A program made the translations under genes and the position numbers. From Streptomyces sp. NBC_01754 (GTDB lineage: Bacteria; Actinomycetota; Actinomycetes; Streptomycetales; Streptomycetaceae), in assembly GCF_035918015.1 (NCBI RefSeq), contig NZ_CP109132.1, forward strand, positions 5,890,001-5,954,000: DNA of 64,000 bases, in the 5' to 3' direction. Of the stretch, positions 35,271 to 43,957 are shown piece by piece. Position 1 is the stretch's first letter; the number at the start of each line of letters is the position of its first letter. The notes beneath the pieces are model-generated. The model made no database searches and was not told the origin of the DNA. It was given only the letters and a program-made list of their open reading frames with translations.

Positions 35271-37066
35271 GAAGTTCCCCCCGCGGGCTGGACGTACGAC
35301 GCGGCAGGTCATCTCGCCTCCATCACGGACGCGCTCGGGCGCACCACGACAGTGACGACGGGTACCGCGGGGCAGCCCGTTCCTACGAGCGAGACGCGGC
35401 GGGCCGCCTCACCGCTCGGACGAATGCGCTTTGCCAGACGTTGCGGTACACACATGACGCGATGGGGCGAGTGCTTACCCAGCGCGACGAGACGACGGAC
35501 GAGCTGACGACCTTCGCCCACGGTACGCGAGGGGCTCTCGCCCGCGCCTCCAGCAGCGACATGGTCCTGACCCTGGAACGGGCCCCCCTGGGCCGTGTCC
35601 TGGCAGAGACGGTCAATGGCCGCACGATCGCCTCCAACTACGACGCGGTGGGTAACCGCCTGACGCGCACGACGCCGTCCGGGTCGGCATCAACATGGAC
35701 GTACGACGCCGCTGACCGACCCCTGCCCCTCACGACGGCGGACAACACCCTTACCTTCACCCATGACGCCACCGGTCACGAGACACAGCGTGCCGTCGGC
35801 GGTGTCACCCTCGGCCAACGCTGGGATGACACCGGTCGAATCACCGCACAGACGGTAACTTCCGCCGCCGACGACCTCATCCAATACCGCACCTACGCGT
35901 ACCGGCCCGACGGCTACGTCACTCAGATCCGCGAACTGACGTCCGGTACTCGCCACTTCAGCCTGGACCCGGTTGGCCGGGTCACGGGTGTGCAAGCGCA
36001 CGGCTGGACCGAGCGTTACGCCTACGACGCGGCCGGGAACCAAACCCACGCCTCGGCGCCAGGCCAGGAAGCCTCGCCTGAGCGGGAGTTCACCGGAACC
36101 CTGATCCGCAAGGCGGGTCGCACCGTGTACGAACACGATGCCGCGGGCCGCCTGATCCGCAAGACCCGGAAGCTGCTCAATGGTCAGACTCGGACGTGGG
36201 CCTACTCGTGGAGTGCCGAGGACAGGCTCACGCGGGTCGTCACGCCGGACGGCGCGACGTGGACGTACTCCTATGACCCTCTGGGCCGCCGCGTCGGCAA
36301 GACGGACCAGAAGGGCGCGACTCTCACCTTCACCTGGGACATGACCCGCCTCGCGGAACAGACCGCTCGGGACGGTGAGACCTGCACATGGGACCACGCG
36401 CCGAAGACTCACCGCCCCCTGACCCAGACGGTCGGAGAAGCAGGAACCGCGTGCTTCCGTGTCGTGGTCACGGATGCTACTGGAACGCCCACCGAACTGC
36501 TCACCACGGACGGCGAAGTGACGTGGCAGCACAGGACCACCCTCTGGGGTATCCCCGTCCCCGCCCCCTCAGACGCGGAGAGCTGTCCCCTCCGCTTTCC
36601 GGGCCAGTACGCAGACCCCGAGAGCGGCCTGCACTACAACTACTTCCGGTACTACGACCCGGAAACGGCTCGATTCCTCACCCCGGACCCGCTTGGTCTC
36701 ACTCCTTCGGACAACCACCATGCGTACCCACGAAACCCGATCCGACTGACCGATCCGCTCGGACTGGCTCCCTACGACCTCGAACCCGAGTCGGAGAAGA
36801 TCGCGGATCACGCCAACGGTGAAGCGCTCCGCCCCGACGGCAACGGAACGCACTACGTGCGAGGAGTCGACCCCAAGGCCCTGAAGTTCTACGTCGACGG
36901 AGTGATCAACGAGCGCATACCCAATATCGAACCGAAATGCGGACTGCGAAATGGTCGAGAGGCATTCTGGGACCCGGACAAGGAGGCCGTGGTCATCGTG
37001 GACGGTGACGGGGGCACCGTGTTCACCCCTAAGAATGGATACTCCTACTTCGAGGAACTGGAATAA
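35271..37066 (+). pseudogene. Orphan RHS-repeat protein fragment with intact C-terminal toxin tip
   Basis: YD/RHS repeats are read from about 35271 (GWTYDAAGHLASITDALGRT) in one frame, then in another from about 35381 (SYERDAAGRLTARTN), so a deletion or frameshift lies near 35380 and the long N-terminal part of the gene is absent. From 35381 the frame is open to 37066. It carries about ten repeats, then the conserved RHS core end (FPGQYADPESGLHYNYFRYYD, LTPDPLGL near 36700), then about 115 residues of variable tip. The tip ends in DGGTVFTPKNGYSYFEELE, a pattern I associate with BECR-fold RNase toxins. No valid start codon or secretion signal is seen, so it is a stored toxin tip rather than a working protein. 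Confidence 0.8.
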
Positions 37067-37076
37067 GAGGAGCGGT

Positions 37077-37520
37077 ATGTCCGAGCAGAATCGCCGCAGC
37101 GTCAGTCTCTCCTACTCGGAATTCACGAGGCTTTACTTCTTGACGCGCGAACTCAATGAGTTCCCCGCCGAGAGACTGCAGGGTTTCGGATGCGATGCCG
37201 AACAACTGGATGATCTGTTGTCGCGGCTCAGGAGTGCTCGTCGGAAGTCCAAAGAGTATGGGGAAGCCAACCGTTTGACACTTGTCTTCTCGACGGCGCT
37301 CCCTGAATCGGACGCCGCACCAGCTCTTGCCACCGACGGAGACGCCGACCCTTGTGCGGCGCTCGCCCACATGACCGTCACCGTTCCCGCGAGCGTCGCG
37401 CAGTGGTGGGCCCCTGCGGTGCGCTGGATCCTCCATGCTCACAGTCCGCGGGAGATGTCCCTTCGCACTGGCTACTCAGCCGATGAGCTGCGCGAAGCAC
37501 TGGAAACCTTGCCGGACTGA
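37077..37520 (+). CDS. Candidate immunity protein for the RHS tip
   Basis: A 147-residue soluble protein starting ten bases after the RHS stop, behind a near-perfect AGGAG. Immediate downstream position, small size and lower GC than its neighbours are typical of immunity genes of polymorphic toxins. The sequence (MSEQNRRSVSLSYSEFTRLYF...) is not one I recognise; it is mainly helical with a possible HTH-like end (EMSLRTGYSADELREALE). Confidence 0.65.
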   Translation: MSEQNRRSVSLSYSEFTRLYFLTRELNEFPAERLQGFGCDAEQLDDLLSRLRSARRKSKEYGEANRLTLVFSTALPESDAAPALATDGDADPCAALAHMTVTVPASVAQWWAPAVRWILHAHSPREMSLRTGYSADELREALETLPD

Positions 37521-37701
37521 GACCGATTCGTGCATGGCCTTCTCACGGAGAAGTGCCGACCGCGGGCCGGGCGGACATTGAGGCTGAGGACGGTCTGACC
37601 GCCGCTGGAGGTCAGTCGGTCAGGGCTGCGAATGTCGGCGGGGCGGCGCGAGCGTGCACTGCTGGATGGCGTTGGGCAGAGGCCAGTTCAATCCCCGGCT
37701 G

Positions 37702-37720
37702 TGACGCTCGTTTGACGCTC
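37702..37720 (+). repeat. Paired TGACGCTCG repeat (arm-type site, left of copy B)
   Basis: TGACGCTCG at 37702 and TGACGCTCT at 37713, 11 bp apart, about 95 bp before attachment copy B. A nearly identical 20-bp string occurs at 42363 at the same distance from copy C. Confidence 0.7.
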
Positions 37721-37796
37721 TTGGAGTCCGTGGGGTCCTTCGGCGGGTTACAAATGGCGACTGACCTGCAAATACGTCTGATCCTTCCCTTCTGAC

Positions 37797-37870
37797 GTCT
37801 TCCCGATGACGCATCATGTGGAGTGCGTCGCCATCCTCGAACCGGCCGCGAAGGGCTGTTGACCTGCGGT
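37797..37870 (+). repeat. Attachment-site copy B: orphan 3' end of an RNA methyltransferase gene
   Basis: It encodes VFPMTHHVECVAILEPAAKGC followed by TGA (37860-37862) and CCTGCGG, in frame and uninterrupted, but with no gene body in front of it. Compared with copy A it is a different allele of the same C-terminus (H for A, A for G, C for A), so it came in from another strain or species. B and C share about 70 further bases after the stop. Confidence 0.85.
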
Positions 37871-37917
37871 TTTGTCCGTGCGCATTATGTGTGGTGCGGG
37901 CGTTACGGGCGATGTCT

Positions 37918-37936
37918 TGACGCGGGAATGACGGGC
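37918..37936 (+). repeat. Paired TGACG repeat (arm-type site, right of copy B)
   Basis: TGACGCG at 37918 and TGACGGG at 37929, 11 bp apart, 55 bp after the copy B stop codon. The matching pair after copy C is at 42579. Confidence 0.6.
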
Positions 37937-37944
37937 CTTCGAAT

Positions 37945-39252
37945 TTAGTCGGGGACCCCCTCGCGGCGGGCTCGTCTCGTGGTCGCGGAGCGTGACCGAA
38001 GGCGTTGGCTGGCGCGGTTGCGGAAGCCGAAGGCGTTGCGGGCGTCGAGCTTGATCACGCGGTTGTTGCCTTCGCTCGCGGCGTTGGTGATTCCGGTCAG
38101 GACGTATGCCTCGATGCCGTCCCACCACTGGTCGACGGTCTCGGCGAGGGTGGTCAGTTCGGGCAGGAAGGCGTGGTCGGCGCAGTGGGCCTGGAAGCGG
38201 TAGCGGGCGGCGGAGATCGCGGAGAGGGCCGGGGCGGTGTGGGCGTGCTTGTAGGTGAGGCGGAGCACGTCGCGCAGGAGTTCCTTGGTCTTCCAGCCGG
38301 CCAGGATCTGCTTGCCGTAGGTGCCCATTACTGTCAACTCATTGGTAAGGGTCCTGTGTTGCTCGGGCGTGAGGTCTTCGGCGTTGCGGCGGAGCAGTTT
38401 GCGGACGGTGTAGATCGCATCGCCCTTGCGGGCACGGCGGCCGTGTTGTTTCCAGGTGAGGCGGCGGCGCAGATCTGCGAGGTGGCGCTGGGCGAGCTGC
38501 ACGATGAGAAAGGCGTCGACGACCACGGTGGCGTGGGGCAGGGCGGTGCGGATCGCGGAGCGGAACGTGGCGCACAGGTCGATGGCGACGTAGCGGATCC
38601 GACTGCTCCACCAGGTGGGCTGGGCGTTCGGCCAGGCGGCCACGGCGGTGGCGTTACGGCCCTCCACCTGCCCGAACAGGCCCTGGCCGCCGATTGCGTC
38701 GACGAAGCCGATGTGCCAGGCGTCCGCTTCGAGCGTCCACTTCCCGCTGTCCTCGTCGAGTTTCCAGACGGGACGGCCGCGTCGGGTCTCGTCGATCCCG
38801 ATGGCCTCGGTGGCCGGCGGCGTCTCGGGCAGCACCTGTTTGGCGAAAGCCCTGGTGGCGCGCATGACGACCGGCCAGGTGGGGCCCAGATCGCGGCCGG
38901 TCTGCACGACCGTGCGCCCGCCGTCGACCACGGCCTGCCCGCAGGCGGTCCGCAGCCGCTCGGTGATGTGCATCCGTGCCGGTGTCTGCGCGATCTGCTC
39001 GGTGAACGACGCCCGCTCGCAGGCAGTTTCGCGGCACGGCCGGCGCCGCTTGTGCCAGCGGATCCGCACCGCACTCCCGCCACGGCTCAGGTCCCGGGGC
39101 CGCGTCACGATCCGCTCTTTCACCCGCGTGGCGAACGTTCCGCACGCCGGACAGGCCCGCGCCGCCGGATCCGTCGTGACCAGGTGCACCGTGCGCGAGG
39201 CGAAGAGCGTGCGGTGGAAGACGTGAACACAGAGAGCGAACGATGAACACAA
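37945..39252 (-). CDS. ISL3-family transposase
   Basis: About 435 residues. An N-terminal zinc-finger region (CPACG ... CRETACERASF) is followed by a DDE domain with GIDET (first Asp), RYVAIDLCATFRSAI (second Asp region), VVDAFLIVQLAQRHLADLRRR, and the terminal NAASEGNNRVIKLDARNAFGFRNR carrying the catalytic Glu. The catalytic core looks complete. The extreme N-terminus is unlike the usual ISL3 start and continues from doubtful sequence near 39240, so the first about 20 residues may be wrong or truncated. Terminal inverted repeats were not found by eye. Confidence 0.85.
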   Translation of the reverse strand: MCSSFALCVHVFHRTLFASRTVHLVTTDPAARACPACGTFATRVKERIVTRPRDLSRGGSAVRIRWHKRRRPCRETACERASFTEQIAQTPARMHITERLRTACGQAVVDGGRTVVQTGRDLGPTWPVVMRATRAFAKQVLPETPPATEAIGIDETRRGRPVWKLDEDSGKWTLEADAWHIGFVDAIGGQGLFGQVEGRNATAVAAWPNAQPTWWSSRIRYVAIDLCATFRSAIRTALPHATVVVDAFLIVQLAQRHLADLRRRLTWKQHGRRARKGDAIYTVRKLLRRNAEDLTPEQHRTLTNELTVMGTYGKQILAGWKTKELLRDVLRLTYKHAHTAPALSAISAARYRFQAHCADHAFLPELTTLAETVDQWWDGIEAYVLTGITNAASEGNNRVIKLDARNAFGFRNRASQRLRSRSATTRRARREGVPD

Positions 39253-39459
39253 GCGACGGGAGTGTGAGTCCCGCTGGCGGGCAGCCGTGGGGGAGGCGAA
39301 GAAACTCGCGCTTCGAGGACAACTCGCCGCGGGGCTCCGCGATGAGGCCGCAAGGCGCTCTCCTCGTCGGCGGCGGTGATGCCGAGTACGACGTGCCCGG
39401 GCTCGCTGACGTGGCGGGCTGCGATGACGGAATCCATACCTGGTCGACGCCGCGGCTGC

Positions 39460-40269
39460 TCAGGGCTTTTTGGCGACTGCCCCGTACATGGCGATGTCGC
39501 TGCCGTTGATGCCGTTCTGTTCAGGGCCGGGGCGCCAGGAGTGCACCTGGGTGACCCCCGGCTCCTGCAGTTCCAGGCCGTCGAAGAGCGAGGTGGCGGT
39601 GGCGAGTTCGCGCAGGACGAAGGGCATGCCTTGCTGGCGGTATTCCTGGGCGACTTGGTTGACCTTCTCGGGTGCGAAGTCTGCGGTGCCGATGGTCATG
39701 GCCAGGTAGCTGCCGGACGGCAGCGGATCCAGCAGCTTGGCGATCAGACGCCGGTCATCGGGCGGCAGGATGAAGTGCATGATGCCGATCACCATGAGGC
39801 CGACGGGCCGGCTCAGGTCGATCAGCTCCCGGAACTCGGGGCTGTCCAGGATGGCGTCGGGGTCGTGCATGTTCGCGTCCACGTAGGCGGTCGCGCCCTC
39901 TGGTGAACTCTGCAGGAGGGCGCGGGCGTGAGCGAGGACGATGGGATCGTTGTCGACGTAGACCACGTGGGATTCCGGAGCCACTTCCTGCACGATCTCG
40001 TGCAGGTTCGGCGACGTCGGCAGGCCGGTTCCGATGTCGAGGAACTGGCGGATGCCCCGTTCCTCTGCCAGGAAGCGGGCGGCTCGGTGCATGAACCGGC
40101 GGTTTTCCAGCATGTGCACGGGCAGGGCGGGCCAGTGCCGGGCCATGGCGTCGCCCGCTTCCGCATCCACGGGGTAGTGGTCCTTGCCGCCCAGGATGTA
40201 GTCGTACACCCGGGCGGAGTGGGCACGTGTGGTTGCCAGTCCGTCGTGACGGTCGTTCGGCGTGTTCAT
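39460..40269 (-). CDS. DUF574 / Methyltransf_19 SAM-dependent methyltransferase
   Basis: A 269-residue protein of the DUF574 family, abundant in Streptomyces. It begins with the family signature SARVYDYILGGKDHYPVD; the SAM-binding loop is FLDIGTGLPTSPNLHE (about residue 76) with VYVDNDPIVLAHARALL as motif II. The substrate is unknown. It lies 90 bp after a PAS-GAF-PP2C phosphatase in the same direction, and DUF574 genes are often scattered near signalling genes. ATG 40269 is the start. Confidence 0.92.
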   Translation of the reverse strand: MNTPNDRHDGLATTRAHSARVYDYILGGKDHYPVDAEAGDAMARHWPALPVHMLENRRFMHRAARFLAEERGIRQFLDIGTGLPTSPNLHEIVQEVAPESHVVYVDNDPIVLAHARALLQSSPEGATAYVDANMHDPDAILDSPEFRELIDLSRPVGLMVIGIMHFILPPDDRRLIAKLLDPLPSGSYLAMTIGTADFAPEKVNQVAQEYRQQGMPFVLRELATATSLFDGLELQEPGVTQVHSWRPGPEQNGINGSDIAMYGAVAKKP

Positions 40270-40359
40270 ACAGAGCCTCTTTCGTCCGGGGACAGGCCTT
40301 CTCGACGGTATAGAGGCACTGTTCCGGGTGCAAACGATGAGGTAGCTCGGTAAGGGTGG

Positions 40360-42009
40360 TCATGAGTCCGGCCGGGCTTGCAGGGCGATGATGGCGATGT
40401 CGTCTCGGCGGTGGTGAAGAGGTGGGAGAAGGCTGCGGATCAGGGAGCGCAGCGGAGGGCTTCGGCGGGCCAGCGCGTCGGTGCGTTCACGCAGCCTTCG
40501 GAGGTTGTCGCCGATGTCCGTGTCCGGCGTCTCCACCAGCCCGTCGGTGTAGAACACCAGGGTGTCGCCCTCAAGCAGGTCTGCGTAGAGGGTGGCGCGG
40601 GTGAGGCCGTCGGTGACGCACAGGGGCGGGTCCGGGGCTGTGAGGTCGTGCAGATACCGCGACGGCGCGTCCGCCGGGATCAGCAGGGGCGGCGGGTGCC
40701 CGGCGTTGGACAGGGCGATGTACCAGCCGCCGTGTGTCTGGCGGCGCAGGACCGCGTGTACCGCCGTGACCATCGCCGGGCTGTCGAGCGCCTGCACGAT
40801 GCGGTCGAGACGGCTCAGGGTGACCGCAGGACTGGCGGCCGGGCCGCTGTCGTACGCGAGTCCCCGCAGGATGCTGTTGACCCGTGCCATCGCCATGGCC
40901 GCGTCGAGGTCGTGCCCCGCGATATCGCCGATGGACAGGGCGACGGCGTCGGCAGAGAGCCGGACGGCGTCGTACCAGTCCCCGCCGACCTCCGCCGCCG
41001 AGTCCGCCGGATGGTAGAGCGCGGTGATCGTGAGACCGTCGATGGACGGCGGGGCCGCCAGGAACGACTGCTGCAGCGCAAGCGCCTTGCCACGGATGCT
41101 CTGCAACTCCATCGTCCGGCGCAGCGGCCCACTCATCTGCTGAAAGAGGTCCCGCAGCAGCGAGAGGTCGGCCTCGTCCGGAGGCGGGTTGCCCCGACAG
41201 GTTGCGATCGTCGCCAGCGCGACGGTCCGGCCGTCCACCACCACGGGCACCAACGCCACGCCAGTCGCCCCGGCCTCCCGCAGCCACCGCACGGAAACGT
41301 CCGAGAGCCCGTCCCCGGGAGGCCCGTCAGAGGGGAAGGCCAACAGGCTGGCCTCCTGGCTCTCGATCGCCCGCTGGGCGACCGGACCTAGCACAAAATC
41401 GGCGTCGAGCGGGGGCAGGGAAGGCAGCCCGGGGGCGAGCCCCACACGCTCCGGCGACGTTGCGGCCGGTGCGTCGGCGGGCCGCACACCGTCCTCGACG
41501 CCGTCCACGAGACGGAAGATGGCCACCGCGTCAGCGAGCTCGGGCACAACGGCTGCGGCCGTCGTCAGAAAAGCCTCCGAAAGATCGCGGGCCGCGGGCA
41601 CCGCCGCCATACGAGCCAGCAACTTCTCCCGCATACGGCCGCGCCAGTGTTCCTCCGCGTCGGTGGCCGTTCCGACAAACTCCACCTCACCGTCCTCGTC
41701 GACAACGGGCGCAGCGATGATTTTGACGTGGCGGAAGCGGTCGACGGCACCGTCGAGCCGCACCCTGACGATCGTATCGAGAGGGGACCGCTGCTGCGTG
41801 GCCCTGCGCCACGCCCGCTGGAACCAGTCCCGGTCCTTGGGATGCACGGCATCCATCCACGAGGTATCAGTGCCGGGAGCCCACAGCTTCTCGGCGATCC
41901 CGCCTCCGGACAGCACGGTGACGACACCGCCGGGCGACATCACCCACACCGACTGCGGCACGGCTCCCATGAGCGCCTGGTACCGCCTGAGGAGACGCTC
42001 CTTGTTCAC
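40360..42009 (-). CDS. PAS-GAF-PP2C (SpoIIE-type) serine phosphatase
   Basis: A 549-residue cytoplasmic signalling phosphatase: PAS (about residues 12-130), GAF (about 145-310), and a SpoIIE-like PP2C domain. The PP2C metal motifs are GGDWYD (341-346), GDIAGHD (about 361), YTDGLVE (about 483) and RRDDIAI (about 536). Such enzymes usually dephosphorylate anti-sigma-factor antagonists and so release a sigma factor on stress. GTG 42009 is chosen because GGAGGGGACG lies eight bases upstream; an in-frame start at 42105 gives a longer, unlikely N-terminus. No antagonist or anti-sigma gene is adjacent. Confidence 0.9.
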   Translation of the reverse strand: MNKERLLRRYQALMGAVPQSVWVMSPGGVVTVLSGGGIAEKLWAPGTDTSWMDAVHPKDRDWFQRAWRRATQQRSPLDTIVRVRLDGAVDRFRHVKIIAAPVVDEDGEVEFVGTATDAEEHWRGRMREKLLARMAAVPAARDLSEAFLTTAAAVVPELADAVAIFRLVDGVEDGVRPADAPAATSPERVGLAPGLPSLPPLDADFVLGPVAQRAIESQEASLLAFPSDGPPGDGLSDVSVRWLREAGATGVALVPVVVDGRTVALATIATCRGNPPPDEADLSLLRDLFQQMSGPLRRTMELQSIRGKALALQQSFLAAPPSIDGLTITALYHPADSAAEVGGDWYDAVRLSADAVALSIGDIAGHDLDAAMAMARVNSILRGLAYDSGPAASPAVTLSRLDRIVQALDSPAMVTAVHAVLRRQTHGGWYIALSNAGHPPPLLIPADAPSRYLHDLTAPDPPLCVTDGLTRATLYADLLEGDTLVFYTDGLVETPDTDIGDNLRRLRERTDALARRSPPLRSLIRSLLPPLHHRRDDIAIIALQARPDS

Positions 42010-42362
42010 GGCCGTCCCCTCCGCCGCCGGGCCGACGAGCCCGAGGACCGGGCCGGCGGCACGGCACCGCCTGCGGCCTGCCCTGAGCGCCTCCGCCCGT
42101 CCCACTCTCCGGACGGCGCCAGTGGATCATCACCACTCATGCTCCGATAGTCCCTCGCATCCCGCACATCAGCACATCCAGGCGCTCCGCGCGACCACCG
42201 AGCCTTGCAGCGGCCGACGGCGCCGCGGTACGTACCGTCGGCCGCAGAGTGCACTCGCACGAGGAGCCAGCTGGCCTCCGGAGTTAGCGGAATGGAGCCT
42301 GCGGAGGCAACTGGTCGTGCCAGCTTCGTCTGGACCGAGTGGGCGGGATGAGCTGTCAACCG

Positions 42363-42381
42363 TGACGCTCGTTTGACGCTC
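42363..42381 (+). repeat. Paired TGACGCTCG repeat (arm-type site, left of copy C)
   Basis: TGACGCTCG at 42363 and TGACGCTCT at 42374, identical over 20 bases to the pair at 37702 and likewise about 95 bp before an attachment copy. Confidence 0.7.
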
Positions 42382-42457
42382 TGGGCGCACTCACGCTGTG
42401 CGGGGGAGCTGGAGAAGTGCTCTGACCTGGGTTTTTCCATGACGTGCTCAGGTCGAC

Positions 42458-42531
42458 ATCTTTTCGATGACACATCACGTGGAGTGCGTCGCGATCATTG
42501 AGCCCGCCGCAAAGGGCTCTCGACCTGCGGT
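42458..42531 (+). repeat. Attachment-site copy C: orphan 3' end of an RNA methyltransferase gene
   Basis: It encodes IFSMTHHVECVAIIEPAAKGS; the stop has mutated (CGA for TGA) and the conserved CCTGCGG follows. It is more diverged than copy B, so it is probably an older or different-source scar. Downstream it shares about 70 bases with copy B, including GGCGTTACGGGCGAT. Confidence 0.83.
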
Positions 42532-42578
42532 TTTGCGCGTGCGTGTTATGTGTGGTGTGGGCGTTACGGGCGATATCC

Positions 42579-42597
42579 TGACGCTGAAATGACGCTC
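42579..42597 (+). repeat. Paired TGACGCT repeat (arm-type site, right of copy C)
   Basis: TGACGCT at 42579 and TGACGCTCG at 42590, 11 bp apart, the counterpart of the pair at 37918. Confidence 0.65.
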
Positions 42598-42856
42598 GTG
42601 ACACTCGTCCTGATGGGGATGTCAGACGCAAGTTCGGCAGGTCAGGCGGCGTCAAGGCTGCGAGTGACGATGCAACGACGAGGGCTGGTGACGCTCAAAG
42701 CAGAGTCGCCGGGTCCTACCCGCATCGGTGAACTCTTCAGTCAAATCCGGGACTTGCAGGACCAATGGACTGAAGAAGCCATCCAGCGGATCACCACCGA
42801 GAGCGCCACCCTCCAACAGCGAGTCCGTGGATCCAGACGTTTACCGGTGGGACGGT
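42589..42856 (+). pseudogene. Short reading frame cut by the IS3 element
   Basis: From ATG 42589 (or 42613/42619) a frame of about 85 residues (MSDASSAGQAASRLRVTMQ..., ELFSQIRDLQDQWTEEAIQR) runs into the left end of the IS3 element at 42857. The Glu/Gln-rich helical end looks like real protein rather than noise. I do not recognise it and see no clear continuation beyond 46383. Confidence 0.35.
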
Positions 42857-42886
42857 TGTCAAGCCCCGGGTTTTATGGAGAGTGAG

Positions 42887-43807
42887 TTAGCTGGTTTTCT
42901 GGAGTGACGCCGGGGGTTCGGCCGCGTAGTGGGTGGCCTCGCACTCGGCGGGGGTGATGTGCCCGAGCTCGCCGTGCAGGCGACGCTGGTTGAACCAGTC
43001 GACGTACTCGGCGACCGCGATCTCAACGTCGTTCATGGACGTCCAGGGCCCCTTGTTGCGGATCAGCTCGGCTTTGAAGAGGCTGTTGAACGCCTCGGCG
43101 AGGGCGTTGTCATAGCTGTCGCCCTTGGACCCGACCGAGGCCACGGCCGCCTCGTCGGCGAGGCGTTCGGTGTAGCGAATGGCTCGATATTGGACTCCGC
43201 GGTCCGAGTGATGCGTGAGGCCGGCCAGGTCGGCGCCGGTGTGCCGGCGGCGCCAGATCGCCATCTCCAGCGCGTCGAGGGCGAGATCGGTGTAGAGGCT
43301 GGTGGCGACCTGCCAGCCGACGACCATGCGGGAGAAGACGTCGATGACGAAGGCCGCATAGACCCGGCCGGAGAACGTTCTGATGTAGGTGATGTCAGCA
43401 ACCCACAGCTGATTGGGGGCAGTTGCGGTGAACTGCCGCTCGACCAGGTCGGCCGGACGGTCGGTCTCGGGGGCGGGACGGGTGGTGCGCGGGCTCTTGG
43501 CCCGGATCACGCCGCGAAGTCCGGCCGCTCTCATCAGGCGTTCGACGGTGCAGCGGGCCACCTCGACGCCTTCGCGGACCAGGGCGGCATGAATCTTGCG
43601 GGCCCCGTAGACGCCGTAGTTGTCGGCGTGGATGCGGCGTATCTCCTCGGTGAGCTGCTCATCGCGCAGACTGCGGGCCGACGGCGGGCGGGAGCGGGCG
43701 GCGTAGTAGGTGCTCGGCGCGATCGGCGCGTCCGTCTCGGCGAGGACGTCACAGATCGGCTGGACGCCGAACGTCTCCTTGTGCTGGTCGATGTAGGCGA
43801 CCTTCAT
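42887..43807 (-). CDS. IS3-family transposase, orfB (integrase domain)
   Basis: A 306-residue DDE integrase-like product: HTH_21-type N-terminus (GVQPICDVL, YGVYGARKIHAAL), then rve core with WVADITYI (first Asp), HHSDRGVQY (second Asp) and DNALAEAFNSLFKAELI (Glu). All three catalytic residues are present. In intact IS3 elements it is made as an OrfAB fusion by a -1 frameshift at the end of orfA. Here orfA and orfB are parted by a group II intron, so splicing would be needed first. Confidence 0.93.
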   Translation of the reverse strand: MKVAYIDQHKETFGVQPICDVLAETDAPIAPSTYYAARSRPPSARSLRDEQLTEEIRRIHADNYGVYGARKIHAALVREGVEVARCTVERLMRAAGLRGVIRAKSPRTTRPAPETDRPADLVERQFTATAPNQLWVADITYIRTFSGRVYAAFVIDVFSRMVVGWQVATSLYTDLALDALEMAIWRRRHTGADLAGLTHHSDRGVQYRAIRYTERLADEAAVASVGSKGDSYDNALAEAFNSLFKAELIRNKGPWTSMNDVEIAVAEYVDWFNQRRLHGELGHITPAECEATHYAAEPPASLQKTS

Positions 43808-43886
43808 CGCAGTGGACGGTCCGTGAAAGTCGGTCCGAGGCGCGGTTCCGGCCTTTCGGCCGGCCCGTTTCCCCGGACCGCTTCCC

Positions 43887-43920
43887 GAACCCGGCGGGCA
43901 CCTCTCAATGCACCGGGCTC
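43887..43920 (-). ncRNA. Group II intron domain V
   Basis: A 34-nt hairpin on the minus strand: starts GAGCCCGGTGC, has a GAGA-type tetraloop region and ends GCCGGGTTC. This is the catalytic core signature of group II introns, with AGC/GTT-type bulge pairing. It lies 64 bases from the 3' splice site, leaving room for domain VI. Confidence 0.85.
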
Positions 43921-43957
43921 TCCATAAGCCCCGAAATGGGCTGCGTGTTGAACATCC

